Source: JANMZO01 sp963763135
GTDB lineage: Bacteria > Actinomycetota > Acidimicrobiia > Acidimicrobiales > JANYDT01
Assembly (NCBI GenBank): GCA_963763135.1
Contig: CAVXNJ010000012.1
Coordinates: 1,364,001-1,428,000 of the forward strand
Direction: 5' to 3'
Length of the DNA stretch: 64,000 nt
The notes under the pieces are model-generated. The model worked only from the letters and a program-made list of their open reading frames with translations, was not told the origin of the DNA and did no database searches. Each line of letters starts with the position of its first letter. Within the stretch, counting starts at the first letter, position 1. Positions 52,040 through 61,161 of this stretch are shown here, one piece after another. A program made the translations under genes and the position numbers.

Positions 52040-52840
52040 TCATCCCGATGATGCCTCGGGCCCGCGAGCCAGAAAGCTGTGCACGATGTCTTTCTGCCAT
52101 CCGTCGACCTCCTCGGTCCGCACGTCGGCGAATCCATGCCGACGGAGACGGTCCTCAAACTCCGCTCGCGAATCAAAGTCCATAACGCTGCGCCAGAGAT
52201 ATCGGTAAATCCGGGTATGCCGTGACGTGATGAGTCCGCTGGGAATGATGATTCCCCACGCCACGAACGTCCACGTTCCCTGGGCCCGGGGCGACCCCTT
52301 CACCGAGTACTCATGAAAACAGATAGGCGCACCCGGGGCGAGAAGCGGAAGAAGCCGGGCCAGGCACGCATCGGCGTCGGGCATGTTGCGGATGCCATAC
52401 GCCATGAGCACTCCGTCGAACTGCAGCGGCGCACCGAGGGGAAGCGCCAACGCTTCTCGAAGGGCCAAGGTGGGGTCCATGGCGTCGCCGAGAACAAACG
52501 TGACGCCGGCTGCTGCCATGCCCGCCTTGGCTTTGGCCAACTCAAGCATCCCGGCTGACGCATCGAGCCCAATGATTTCGGCATTCGGGTATTCCGCGGC
52601 CAGTGCCTCTGTCGACAAGCCAGTGCCACAGCACAGGTCAAGGAGGCGGAGGCCACTTCCCCCGTCGGGCAGGCGCAATCGACTTGCGCTCAAACGCAGA
52701 TGATCGAGATATCCGGGGTTGCGGGTCACCAACGTGTCATAGGTCGACGCGACGATGTCGAAGTCGCTTGGCACTTCGCGCTTGCGGGTCGTCAACTCGC
52801 GTTTGGCCAGGCGGTTGCCGACGACCCGGGGGAGTTTCAT
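52040..52840 (-). CDS. crtT: Class I methyltransferase (CrtT/UbiE-like)
   Basis: SAM-dependent methyltransferase of 266 residues: FDIVASTYDTLVTRNPGYLD, motif I LLDLCCGTGLSTEALA, IIGLDASAGMLELA and YGIRNMPDADACLARL resemble UbiE. It lies directly upstream of crtU, as CrtT does in the Streptomyces griseus crtYTU operon, so a carotenoid role is inferred. Its ATG at 52840 overlaps the upstream protease stop by one base (TGATG), so the genes are coupled. An upstream TTG is less likely. Confidence 0.7.
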   Translation of the reverse strand: MKLPRVVGNRLAKRELTTRKREVPSDFDIVASTYDTLVTRNPGYLDHLRLSASRLRLPDGGSGLRLLDLCCGTGLSTEALAAEYPNAEIIGLDASAGMLELAKAKAGMAAAGVTFVLGDAMDPTLALREALALPLGAPLQFDGVLMAYGIRNMPDADACLARLLPLLAPGAPICFHEYSVKGSPRAQGTWTFVAWGIIIPSGLITSRHTRIYRYLWRSVMDFDSRAEFEDRLRRHGFADVRTEEVDGWQKDIVHSFLARGPEASSG

Positions 52841-54579
52841 CAACCGGTGACGCTACAGGCGGGCTGGGCCTTAAGCCACGTTGACGCGGCCACCACGACC
52901 GGATCACCCGGCGTACCGAATTTGCTCCAATCGGTCTTCACCGTCTCGTCGGGCTGCAGTGGCCCGTCGTACACACGGCCCAACCGGTCCACGTCGTAGA
53001 CGTTGGTGACCGCAACGAACGAACCATCGGGGTAGGAACGACCGAGGTTGCCCGACGTGACCCCGACGGTCGGCTCACCGAAGACCCGCACACCGCCGCG
53101 CCCGGCGAGCCCCACGACGGCCAACTCGGCCGCGCTGGCGGTGGACTGTCCGGTCAGAACGGCAATCGGTGCGTTTGGATTCGCGAGCTTCACGACCGTC
53201 GGCCCGGTGACCTGGACCCGGCCGTCGAGGAGAACACTCGCCCCTTTGATGCTCATCCACTGCACGCTTTCCTGGGCGTTGATCAAACCGGCGAACGTTC
53301 CGTCGCCGTAGAGAGGAGCCACACCGGCCAACATTGTCGTACCGAAACCGCCGGTGTTTCGTCGAAGGTCGAGTATCCATCCGCAGCGGGGAGACGCGTC
53401 GGTCTCGCGGATGCCGTCGATTCCCTGCTGCACAAACTGCTTCTCGTCGGTACTGCTGCCCGTCGCGCCGGGCAGGTCGACAAAGCCGAGCTTGGAATCA
53501 ACGCCGGCCGTGTCGGTGAGGCGGCGGACTTTCGGTTTCAGGCTGGTGGTGATCTCGCCGCGGGTGATGGTTACCGTGAGCGTCGCTTCCACCAGCGTCG
53601 CCGGATCGAGGCGGGCCAGATCAAACGTGGAGGTGTCGGGGACGGTGGAAAGCCGGGTGGTGCCGATCACGTACGGAGTTCCGTTCACCGCCACCAACCT
53701 GTCGCGCTCGCGCATCCCCGCACCCTCCGCTGGACTGCCGGGCAGGGGAAACAGGTAACCGTCGATGAGCGAGAACCCGAAGCCGCGAGCGCGACCTTCA
53801 AGCAACGACCGGGCCTCGTTGGGCGTGTACAGGGCGCTGTGGCCGTCGCCGAGGAGCGCCAGGTACGCCGACAGGGCCGGATACGTTTGCGCGGTCGTGG
53901 TAGCCGACGCGGTCACCGCTTCGACGCGTGCTCGCAAAGCCGGAAGATCGACGGCGCGGCGACGAACCGACAGACCCTCGGTCCAGCCGAGGACAGCGTC
54001 GACGTATTCCTGTGGGGTCAGGTCAGCCGGGAAGTTCCCGAACGGGTCCAACCGGCGGTGCGGAATGGTCGTTCCGACCGAGGGAGCGGGCAGAAGAATC
54101 GCGTTGGCCTCCGGTGGTATCGATGCGCCGGGTCCGGTGGGCAGACGGGGAACGATCGACGTCGGTGCCACCGTGACCGGTGCGGACGTGACCGGCGCCA
54201 CGGTCGTCGTTCCCGCTGCAGATCCGGGAACGGAGGTGGACGTTGTACTCGGAATCGACGTGGTCGTGGTGGTCGTGGTGGTCGTCGGCACGACGGGCTG
54301 GGTTGTGGTGCTCGCCTTGGCCGGCAGCGCGGTTCGGCCCGACGACCGCGTCGTTGACTTCTTCGGCGGAGACTTCTTCGTCGATTTGGGTTTCACCGTT
54401 GTCGGTGTTTTGGCCTGTGGCTTTGTGACGGAGTGCACAGGGCCGACCAACGCCGGTACGGCCGAAGCCGGAACCCCGATCGCAAACGCGACCAAGACGG
54501 CCGAAACAACGAATGTGGCCAAGCGCCGTTTGTTGGGCCTGGACACGAGGTACGCCCGCAGCGGCCTTGCGTTATGCAC
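52840..54579 (-). CDS. S41 family C-terminal-processing-like peptidase, membrane anchored
   Basis: A 579-residue protein from a GTG start. An N-terminal membrane helix (LATFVVSAVLVAFAIGV) is followed by about 100 residues of Lys/Ser/Pro- then Thr-rich linker, a helical region (QEYVDAVLGWTEGLS), a PDZ-like segment (PGSPAEGAGMRERDRLVAVNG), and the S41 protease core with DLRRNTGGFGTTM and TGQSTASAAELAV, the latter containing the nucleophilic Ser. It would act outside the membrane. Overlaps the methyltransferase by one base. Confidence 0.85.
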   Translation of the reverse strand: MHNARPLRAYLVSRPNKRRLATFVVSAVLVAFAIGVPASAVPALVGPVHSVTKPQAKTPTTVKPKSTKKSPPKKSTTRSSGRTALPAKASTTTQPVVPTTTTTTTTTSIPSTTSTSVPGSAAGTTTVAPVTSAPVTVAPTSIVPRLPTGPGASIPPEANAILLPAPSVGTTIPHRRLDPFGNFPADLTPQEYVDAVLGWTEGLSVRRRAVDLPALRARVEAVTASATTTAQTYPALSAYLALLGDGHSALYTPNEARSLLEGRARGFGFSLIDGYLFPLPGSPAEGAGMRERDRLVAVNGTPYVIGTTRLSTVPDTSTFDLARLDPATLVEATLTVTITRGEITTSLKPKVRRLTDTAGVDSKLGFVDLPGATGSSTDEKQFVQQGIDGIRETDASPRCGWILDLRRNTGGFGTTMLAGVAPLYGDGTFAGLINAQESVQWMSIKGASVLLDGRVQVTGPTVVKLANPNAPIAVLTGQSTASAAELAVVGLAGRGGVRVFGEPTVGVTSGNLGRSYPDGSFVAVTNVYDVDRLGRVYDGPLQPDETVKTDWSKFGTPGDPVVVAASTWLKAQPACSVTG

Positions 54580-54887
54580 CCACCCAGGTTACGCCGTGTT
54601 CAGCTTCGAGTGCACCGGTCCCCAACATTTCCGGCGATCAAAGACGTTTGCAACCATGTTGATTGTGAATTTTGTGACTTATGGCTGGAAAGAGAGGCGG
54701 ATCGGATTGCTGCCTAGCCATCGGATAGCTAGCCTCATCGGCCAACAACGTGCTGGGATCAGTCGGTGTTGCACATCGAAGATCACACTCCTTCCCGGAC
54801 GCCATCACGCTGTTGGTCCTGGTGTTCTCATCCCAGCACCAACGACCCCTGCGTCTGCCGGTATCGCTCTGGCGGAAAGGTTCACAG
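54580..54887. other. 308-bp divergent intergenic region
   Basis: Separates the leftward S41 protease gene from cdd and should contain both promoters. An imperfect inverted repeat (GTTGGTCCTGG/CCAGCACCAAC) lies about 40 bp upstream of cdd. No open frame here looks like a gene, and no known riboswitch pattern is seen. Confidence 0.4.
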
Positions 54888-55283
54888 ATGAACACAGAAA
54901 TTGATTGGGATGTTCTCTACGCCAAGGCGATGGAGGCCACGACACATTCGTACGCGCCGTACTCCAAGCTCCGCGTGGGCGCCGCGGCGATCACGACCGA
55001 CGGCCGGATCATCTCCGGCTGTAACGTCGAAAACGCGTCGTACGGCCTCGGGGCATGCGCTGAAGTCGGATTGCAGGGGCAGTTGCACATGACCGGTGGA
55101 GGCCGGCTGCTCGCGCTGGTTGCCACGAGCGGGACCGGCGAAGTGCTCACACCGTGTGGACGCTGCCGCCAGCTTCTGATGGAGCAGGGTGGCCCCGACT
55201 TGCTGGTGCAGGGCGTCAACGGCCCCCGGCCGATGCGTGAGTTGCTCCCCGACTGGTTCGGTCCCGAAGATCTCCCCGTCTGA
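54888..55283 (+). CDS. cdd: Cytidine deaminase
   Basis: Deaminates (deoxy)cytidine to uridine using zinc. The 131-residue protein has SYAPYSKLRVGAA, the zinc and proton-shuttle region NVENASYGLGACAEV (Cys57, Glu59) and PCGRCRQ (Cys90, Cys93). The small size is that of the homotetrameric Cys3 form. GGAAAGG upstream of ATG 54888. With the nucleoside importer, hydrolase and add in the same window it forms part of nucleoside salvage. Convergent with the response regulator gene. Confidence 0.95.
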   Translation: MNTEIDWDVLYAKAMEATTHSYAPYSKLRVGAAAITTDGRIISGCNVENASYGLGACAEVGLQGQLHMTGGGRLLALVATSGTGEVLTPCGRCRQLLMEQGGPDLLVQGVNGPRPMRELLPDWFGPEDLPV

Positions 55284-55301
55284 CCGACGCTGCAATCACG
55301 T

Positions 55302-55943
55302 TCAGGAGCGAAGCAGACCACGCTTCATTGCAACGGTCACCGCTGCGGTCCGGTCGTCGACACCGAGTTTCGGAAACAACCGGAGCAGGTGTGTCTTCAC
55401 GGTCGCTTCGCTAATACTAAGTGCACGTGCTATTTCTGAGTTGGTGAGTCCCTTGGCCACTTCGGCCAAAACCTCCAACTCGCGCGGTGTGAGTGCCTCG
55501 GGCTCCGGGGCTTGGAGGCGTCGCACGAGCTTCGATGCGACGGACGGGGTGAGCACCGTTTCGCCTCGAGCCGCTTTGCGAATTGCGTCAACCAGCTCTG
55601 CGGGTGTTGCGTCTTTCAACATGTAGCCGACCGCGCCGGCCTCGAGCGCTCTGACAATCTCAGCGTCAGTGTCGTAGGTCGTGATGATCAGCACCTTGGT
55701 CGACGGGTGCGCACGAACGATGTGCGCCGTTGCGTCGGTACCGTCGCCGCCCGGCATCCGAAGGTCCATGAGCACGACATCGGGTCTCAGCTGGTCGACC
55801 AGAGCGACACCGGCGGGGCCGTCAGCGGCTTCACCGATCACCGTGATACCAGGCTCAGTTTCGATCACGGTCCGAAGCCCCAGGCGGACGACCGCATGGT
55901 CGTCTACCAAGACAACCCGAATGGATTTTGCCGAATCAGTCAT
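55302..55943 (-). CDS. NarL/LuxR-type response regulator
   Basis: A 213-residue two-component regulator. The receiver domain has IRVVLVDDHAVVR (acidic pair 14-15), phosphoacceptor Asp60 in VVLMDLRMPGG, Thr in LIITTYD and Lys110 in YMLKDATP. The C-terminal LuxR HTH is LTPRELEVLAEVAKGLTNSE followed by SISEATVKTHLLRLFPKLG. ATG 55943 used; a GTG two codons upstream is possible. The cognate histidine kinase gene ends 11 bp upstream. Confidence 0.95.
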   Translation of the reverse strand: MTDSAKSIRVVLVDDHAVVRLGLRTVIETEPGITVIGEAADGPAGVALVDQLRPDVVLMDLRMPGGDGTDATAHIVRAHPSTKVLIITTYDTDAEIVRALEAGAVGYMLKDATPAELVDAIRKAARGETVLTPSVASKLVRRLQAPEPEALTPRELEVLAEVAKGLTNSEIARALSISEATVKTHLLRLFPKLGVDDRTAAVTVAMKRGLLRS

Positions 55944-55954
55944 ATGCACACGTA

Positions 55955-57223
55955 CTATCGAATGGGAAGGGTCAGCCGAACACGGGTGCCCCGATCGTGC
56001 GGCGATGACACATGAAGGGTGCCGCCCAGCTGCGAAGCGCGGGACCGGAGCCCGCTGAGCCCAAACCGTCCGTCGGTTTCCTGGGCGCCACCCCGACCGT
56101 TGTCGTTCACCTCGAGAACAACCGTGCCGTCAGCATCGTCCACTGTCACCGTCAACGAGGAACTCGTGGCTTCTGCGTGGCGCCGGATGTTTGCCAGTCC
56201 TTCCTGCGACGCTCGCAGGAGCGCCGCCTGCGTCTCGACGTCGCAACGTTCAATGGGTCCGTCGATCGTCACCTCACAGGCGATTTGTGCTTCCGTGCGG
56301 AATCGACCGGCCAGGTCGCGAAGCGCAGTCGCAATCGAGCGGCCTTCGAGAGCGGCCGGTTGGAGTGCACCGACGAGCGCTCGCGCCTCGTCCAGGTTTT
56401 CCTGGGCGGTCTTCTCGGCGGTATCGAGCAGGGCGTCAACCTTGTCCGGGGCCGAGCGAACCAACGGCCGAATCGCCCGCGTGAGAAGCAGCAGCGAGGC
56501 GAAACCCTGGGCCAACGTGTCATGAATTTCGGTGGCCAGACGTTCCCGTTCCATTCGCACCCCGGCCTGGCGATGCGCTTCGGCCAGCTCGTTTCGAGCC
56601 GCGGCCAGCTCATCGAGAAGTCGTTGTCGCTCACGGGACTCATCGATGATGCGAATGATCCAGCGACCCGTGCCGAGCGCGAACACGATCATCACGGCAC
56701 CTTGGGCCGAGGCGAGGGCCCAGGCCCGAATGGTCCAGTCGTCCCAACCCGCTATTCCGACGACCGCGATCACCGACAGAACGATTGTCGCGGTTGTTTC
56801 GGTGCGCGGCTCGCGACCGACCAGGAAGCACAGGGGAAAGTACGCAAACAGGCAGAAGAAGAAGATCGGATGAACCGCGAAGAGCCCGGCGGCAATGGAG
56901 AAGCTGAGGGCCAGGAAACCCAGGACCGGGCCGTTGAAATCGAGTTGGACGAGTTTCTCACCCCACCCGATCCGGTTCGCCAACGCTGCGGCCACGAGTA
57001 CCACGCCCACGGCGAGGCGCGTGGGCGACGCGTCGTCGAAAAACACGAACCCGAGGAGCGCGAGGTGCGTGACGATGAAGCTCCACCGCCACGTTGAGAG
57101 CTTGTCCCATTCGCCGCTGTCAGAACTGGACCCGACCAATGTTGGCGACACAGACGGCGACCGAGCGGGCCTCGGTGAGGCCGTTCGGGCGTCGTCCGTT
57201 GTCACCGCCTGATTATCGTTCAC
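55955..57223 (-). CDS. NarX/DegS-type sensor histidine kinase
   Basis: A 422-residue membrane kinase with about five or six membrane helices (residues 48-190), then a coiled-coil dimerisation region, the phospho-accepting His234 in ERLATEIHDTLAQG (HisKA_3), and an ATPase domain with ASQEGLANIRRHAEA and VNDNGRGGAQETDGRFGLSG. The start is GTG 57223, overlapping the stop of the ABC permease as GTGA; the much longer open frame upstream is not homologous. With the ABC genes it probably senses an envelope-active compound. Confidence 0.93.
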   Translation of the reverse strand: MNDNQAVTTDDARTASPRPARSPSVSPTLVGSSSDSGEWDKLSTWRWSFIVTHLALLGFVFFDDASPTRLAVGVVLVAAALANRIGWGEKLVQLDFNGPVLGFLALSFSIAAGLFAVHPIFFFCLFAYFPLCFLVGREPRTETTATIVLSVIAVVGIAGWDDWTIRAWALASAQGAVMIVFALGTGRWIIRIIDESRERQRLLDELAAARNELAEAHRQAGVRMERERLATEIHDTLAQGFASLLLLTRAIRPLVRSAPDKVDALLDTAEKTAQENLDEARALVGALQPAALEGRSIATALRDLAGRFRTEAQIACEVTIDGPIERCDVETQAALLRASQEGLANIRRHAEATSSSLTVTVDDADGTVVLEVNDNGRGGAQETDGRFGLSGLRSRASQLGGTLHVSSPHDRGTRVRLTLPIR

Positions 57224-58068
57224 TCGCTCTTTGACGTCCACCGGAACGTACGCACACATAGCAACACCCCGATGATGCACCAGCCGGCCAACACGGCTGC
57301 TCGCGGCCCGGCCTGCCAGGAACCGCCGGGCTCCACCTGGAGGAATGAATCCGGCAGAAACACCGACCGGAATCCCTGGGCCATCCATTTCAACGGGAGC
57401 ACGCTGGCGACCCCGCGCAGCGTCGGTGAGAGTTGCCAGAACGGAACGAAGATCCCGGAGATGAATTGGAGTGCGACGAAGGGAAGGTTCACGACCGCCG
57501 CCGCGCTCTTTGCCGATTTCGGAACACTCGACATCGCGATTCCGAGCAGCGTGCATGCCACCAACCCGAGCAGCAGGGTCCACGCAAACGTGAACCATCG
57601 GCCCGCATCGGAGGGCAGATGGAGACCGAACAATGTGGTGCCGACCAGCAACACGAGGAACACTTCAGCAACCGACGTCACCAACACCAGACCGATCTTC
57701 CCGATGAAGTAGGCCAGTCGCGGCATCGGCGTTCCCACGAGGCGTTTGAGTCCGCCGTCGTCTCGTTCCGTCGCGATGCTGATAGCCAGGTTCACGAACG
57801 TGACGCTGGCGATCGACGAGGCGAGGATCCCGGAGCAGAGCACCTGGGTGTAGGAGATGTCCGTGCCGTCAACGTCACCCGAGAAGATCGAGCCGAACAA
57901 CAGGAGCAGCATGATCGGGAACAGAAACGTGAAGAGCACGGCCTCCTTGCTGCGGAAGAACATGCGAATCTCGTACTTCGCCCGTGTCAAGCCCACCGAT
58001 AGCGTGCTCGGTAGTGCGTGGCTCGGCGTCGCCGTCGCAGCCGTTGGAATGGTGGCGACATCGCTCAT
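57220..58068 (-). CDS. ABC transporter permease (ABC-2 type)
   Basis: A 282-residue membrane protein with six helices, typical of ABC-2 exporters: MFFRSKEAVLFTFLFPIMLL at the start, ISIATERDDGGLKRLVGTPM and ALQFISGIFVPFWQLSP. ATG 58068 overlaps the ATPase gene's stop by 4 bp, and the next gene's GTG overlaps its own stop. Export of a drug, peptide or lipid is likely, in the manner of DrrB or LiaRS-linked transporters. Confidence 0.92.
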   Translation of the reverse strand: MSDVATIPTAATATPSHALPSTLSVGLTRAKYEIRMFFRSKEAVLFTFLFPIMLLLLFGSIFSGDVDGTDISYTQVLCSGILASSIASVTFVNLAISIATERDDGGLKRLVGTPMPRLAYFIGKIGLVLVTSVAEVFLVLLVGTTLFGLHLPSDAGRWFTFAWTLLLGLVACTLLGIAMSSVPKSAKSAAAVVNLPFVALQFISGIFVPFWQLSPTLRGVASVLPLKWMAQGFRSVFLPDSFLQVEPGGSWQAGPRAAVLAGWCIIGVLLCVRTFRWTSKSE

Positions 58069-58949
58069 TTCGAGACTTCTCCGATCATGTGCAGGTAGGT
58101 GTCTTCCAGGGAGGGACGACTCACGGACAACTCGGGAATCTCGCCACCGAACTGAGCCGCCAGGTCCACCACCTTCTGTGTGGGATTGGGGGTTTCGCAC
58201 TGCTCGTGGCCGTGGGCACCCTTCCATCGAACGACGGCATTGGCGCGGTCGCGTCCGCCGAGGCGCTCGGGTGTCGCAATGTCGATCATCCGACCGCCGG
58301 CGATGACGCCGACCCGATCAGCCAGGACTTCGGCCTCATCGAGGTAGTGCGTCGTGAGCAGGATCGTGGTCCCTTCGTCTCGCAGCATTTCGATCAGCGA
58401 CCAGAAATGACGCCGGGCCTCGGGATCGAAGCCGGTGGTCGGCTCGTCGAGAAACAGCAGCTCCGGGCGTCCGATGATGGCGAGACCGACGTCGAGTCGA
58501 CGCTGTTGCCCGCCGCTCAGCTTGGAGACCCGGGCGTTGCTCTTCTCCTCCAACCCGACAAGCTCGACCACGTCCTTTGGCGGACGGGGAGCGCCGTAGT
58601 AGCTCGCGGTCAGCGAGAGCGCTTCGAGCACGGTGATCTCGTCGGTGATCTTCGAACTCTGCAGCACGATACCGAGCTGGCTCCGCCACGCCCGCGTCGG
58701 TTCACCGGGGTCGGTACCGAGAACCCGCACGTCGCCTTCCGTGCGAGCCCGGTACCCTTCGAGGATCTCGACGGTGGTGGACTTTCCGGCCCCGTTCGGC
58801 CCGAGCAGCGCGAATATCTCGCCTCGCTCGATCGTGAAGCTGATGCCGTCAACTGCGGCCATCGAGCCGTAGACCTTTCTCAGGTTCTGTACGTCGATCA
58901 CCGGGTCCGACGAACCGAACCGGCGAGGCGCTGCGTGTCGATCGTTCAT
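58065..58949 (-). CDS. ABC transporter ATP-binding protein (drug/peptide export type)
   Basis: A 294-residue ATPase: Walker A LLGPNGAGKST, Q-loop VLQSSKITDEI, signature KLSGGQQRRLDVGLAI, Walker B LLFLDEPTTGFD and the His of LLTTHYLDEAEVL. The C-terminal 70 residues form the extra domain of DrrA/CcmA-like ABC-2 exporters. First gene of the ATPase-permease-kinase-regulator operon. Its promoter lies in the 343-bp gap shared with korA. Confidence 0.95.
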   Translation of the reverse strand: MNDRHAAPRRFGSSDPVIDVQNLRKVYGSMAAVDGISFTIERGEIFALLGPNGAGKSTTVEILEGYRARTEGDVRVLGTDPGEPTRAWRSQLGIVLQSSKITDEITVLEALSLTASYYGAPRPPKDVVELVGLEEKSNARVSKLSGGQQRRLDVGLAIIGRPELLFLDEPTTGFDPEARRHFWSLIEMLRDEGTTILLTTHYLDEAEVLADRVGVIAGGRMIDIATPERLGGRDRANAVVRWKGAHGHEQCETPNPTQKVVDLAAQFGGEIPELSVSRPSLEDTYLHMIGEVSK

Positions 58950-59292
58950 GATGTCCCCGGAGTCGATGTCATGGAGTCATTGTCAGGCATGGGAGGCCCC
59001 TCCACCATCGACCGAAGTGCCCTTTCGGTGTCCACCGAATGGTGGACGGGATGCGTGGGTGGAATGTCGACGGGAGTGTCGACGGGAACGTGTGGATGTT
59101 CGGTCCCGCTCACCGAACAGGAACATCCAAACGTCGCGAAAGACACACGATGTTGTGAGCGCGAATCCCGATTTTCGCGGGACCTGTTCCTCTTTTTTCG
59201 GTGCATTCAGCGCAATTCCGTTGCGTCCTTGGGAATATTGCAGTCGATGGCGCTATGTTTCGAAAAACACACAGGAGTTTTTCGGAGGACTA
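58950..59292. promoter_or_regulatory. 343-bp divergent promoter region with two palindromes
   Basis: Between the leftward ABC gene and korA. GTCCACC-GAAT-GGTGGAC (59030-59047) is a perfect 7-bp inverted repeat. GGATGTTC (59094-59101) and GAACATCC (59121-59128) form the outer arms of a longer inverted repeat with an inner TTCGGT/ACCGAA. Two GTCGACGGGA copies precede it. These are candidate binding sites, for instance of the LuxR-type response regulator encoded downstream. A GGAGG precedes korA's ATG. Confidence 0.5.
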
Positions 59293-61161
59293 ATGACCGA
59301 CGTAGTAGCTCGACCCGCACCCGAGGGGATCCATGACCTCGTGATCCGATTTGCCGGTGATTCCGGCGATGGGATGCAATTAACCGGTGACCGATTCACC
59401 TCGGCCAGCGCCCTGTTTGGAAACGATCTATCCACGTTTCCTGAATTCCCTGCTGAAATTCGCGCCCCTGCCGGAACACTGGCGGGGGTTTCTTCATTTC
59501 AGGTCCGCATTTCCGACCATGAGATCTCCACTCCGGGAGACTCGCCGACTGTTCTGATCGCCATGAACCCGGCGGCGCTGAAGGCCGACCTCCACCATCT
59601 CGTGCCCGGTGGCATGGTGATCATCAACACCGACACCTTCGATGAGCGAAACCTCACCAAGGCTGGTTACCTCAACAATCCGCTCGACGACGACAGCCTC
59701 GACAGCTACCGCGTTGTACGCGTTCCCATGACCGCGTTGACCGTCGAAGCCGTTCAGCCGCTCGGGGTGAAGCCCCGCGACGCCGACCGGTCCAAGAACT
59801 TCTTCGCGCTCGGCCTGATCTCGTGGTGCTATTCACGTCCGACCGACGCCACGATGGAGTGGATCGACGAGAAGTTCGCGAAGAACGACCTGGTTCGCCA
59901 ATCGAACCGCGCCGCGTTCACCGCCGGATACAACTTCGGTGAAACCACCGAACTGTTCGATCATCCCTATCAGGTCCCCGCAGCCAAGCTCCCAGCCGGT
60001 GAATACACGAACATCACCGGCAATGTCGCGCTCGCCTGGGGCCTCGTCGCCGCCGGTCAGTGCGCGAAACTGCCCGTGTTCCTTGGCTCGTACCCCATCA
60101 CCCCGGCTTCCGACATCCTTCACGAGCTCTCGAAGCACAAGAACTTCGGTGTCCGTACCTTCCAGGCCGAAGACGAGATCGCCGCAATCGGCAGCGCACT
60201 CGGGGCGGCATTCGCCGGGCACCTGGGCGTAACGACCACCAGCGGACCCGGTGTCGCCCTCAAGGGTGAGACGATCAGTCTCGCCGTGAGCCTGGAGCTT
60301 CCGCTGTTGATCGTCGACATCCAGCGTGGAGGTCCGTCGACCGGCCTTCCGACGAAGACCGAGCAGGCCGACCTCCTGATGGCACTCTACGGGCGTCACG
60401 GCGAAGCCCCGCTTCCCGTAGTCGCCTGTTACAGCCCCCCGCACTGCTTCGACGCCGCCATCGAAGCCGCCCGCATCGCACTCAAGTACCGCACACCGGT
60501 GATCCTGCTGTCCGACGGCTATCTGGCCAACGGCGCCCACCCGTGGAAGCTGCCCGATGTGTCAACGTTGCCGGACATCTCGGTGCCGTTCCAGACCGAG
60601 TTGAACCACCAGGATTCCAACGGTGACATGGAGTATTGGCCCTATCTCAGGGACCCTGAGACCCTCGCCAGACCGTGGGCCATCCCGGGTACGCCGAAGC
60701 TCATGCACCGTGTCGGCGGTATCGAAAAGGAAGACGGTTCGGGCAACATCAGCTACACGCCCGACAACCACGAGAAGATGGTCCACCTGCGGGCCGACAA
60801 GATCGCCGGGATCGCCAACGACATTCCTCCGGTCGTGGTGGAAGGCGACGAAGACGCCGAACTGCTGGTGCTCGGTTGGGGTTCCACGTGGGGCTCGATC
60901 AAAGCAGCCGTCGCCGATTCTCGACAAGCGGGAAAGAAGGTCGCCTGGGTTCATCTCATGCACCTCAACCCGTTCCCGGCCAACCTGGGCGACGTGCTGC
61001 GTCGCTACCCCAAGATCATCGTTCCCGAGATGAACCTCGGGCAGCTGTGCAAGGTCGTGCGGTCCGAGTATCTCGTTCCCGCGAAGTCCATAACCAAAGT
61101 GCAAGGAATGCCATTCACCGCCACCGAGTTGCGGGCTGCGATCGAAAAGGAACTGTCATGA
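59293..61161 (+). CDS. korA: 2-oxoglutarate:ferredoxin oxidoreductase, alpha subunit
   Basis: Forms with KorB a ferredoxin-dependent 2-oxoacid oxidoreductase that decarboxylates 2-oxoglutarate to succinyl-CoA as an alternative to the dehydrogenase complex. The 622-residue protein joins a gamma-type domain (LVIRFAGDSGDGMQLTGDRF, residues 10-190) to an alpha-type pyrimidine-binding domain (AWGLVAAGQCAKLPVFLGSY and YPITPASDILHELS; TTTSGPGVALKGETI). This fused alpha/gamma layout is that of mycobacterial KorA. ATG 59293 with GGAGG six bases away. KorB overlaps by 4 bp. Confidence 0.93.
   Translation: MTDVVARPAPEGIHDLVIRFAGDSGDGMQLTGDRFTSASALFGNDLSTFPEFPAEIRAPAGTLAGVSSFQVRISDHEISTPGDSPTVLIAMNPAALKADLHHLVPGGMVIINTDTFDERNLTKAGYLNNPLDDDSLDSYRVVRVPMTALTVEAVQPLGVKPRDADRSKNFFALGLISWCYSRPTDATMEWIDEKFAKNDLVRQSNRAAFTAGYNFGETTELFDHPYQVPAAKLPAGEYTNITGNVALAWGLVAAGQCAKLPVFLGSYPITPASDILHELSKHKNFGVRTFQAEDEIAAIGSALGAAFAGHLGVTTTSGPGVALKGETISLAVSLELPLLIVDIQRGGPSTGLPTKTEQADLLMALYGRHGEAPLPVVACYSPPHCFDAAIEAARIALKYRTPVILLSDGYLANGAHPWKLPDVSTLPDISVPFQTELNHQDSNGDMEYWPYLRDPETLARPWAIPGTPKLMHRVGGIEKEDGSGNISYTPDNHEKMVHLRADKIAGIANDIPPVVVEGDEDAELLVLGWGSTWGSIKAAVADSRQAGKKVAWVHLMHLNPFPANLGDVLRRYPKIIVPEMNLGQLCKVVRSEYLVPAKSITKVQGMPFTATELRAAIEKELS

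Noticed and set aside
55955..57598. Histidine kinase starting far upstream inside the permease gene
   Set aside because: The extension is antigenic-looking Arg/Gly-rich shadow sequence; GTG 57223 overlapping the permease stop is the operon-typical start.
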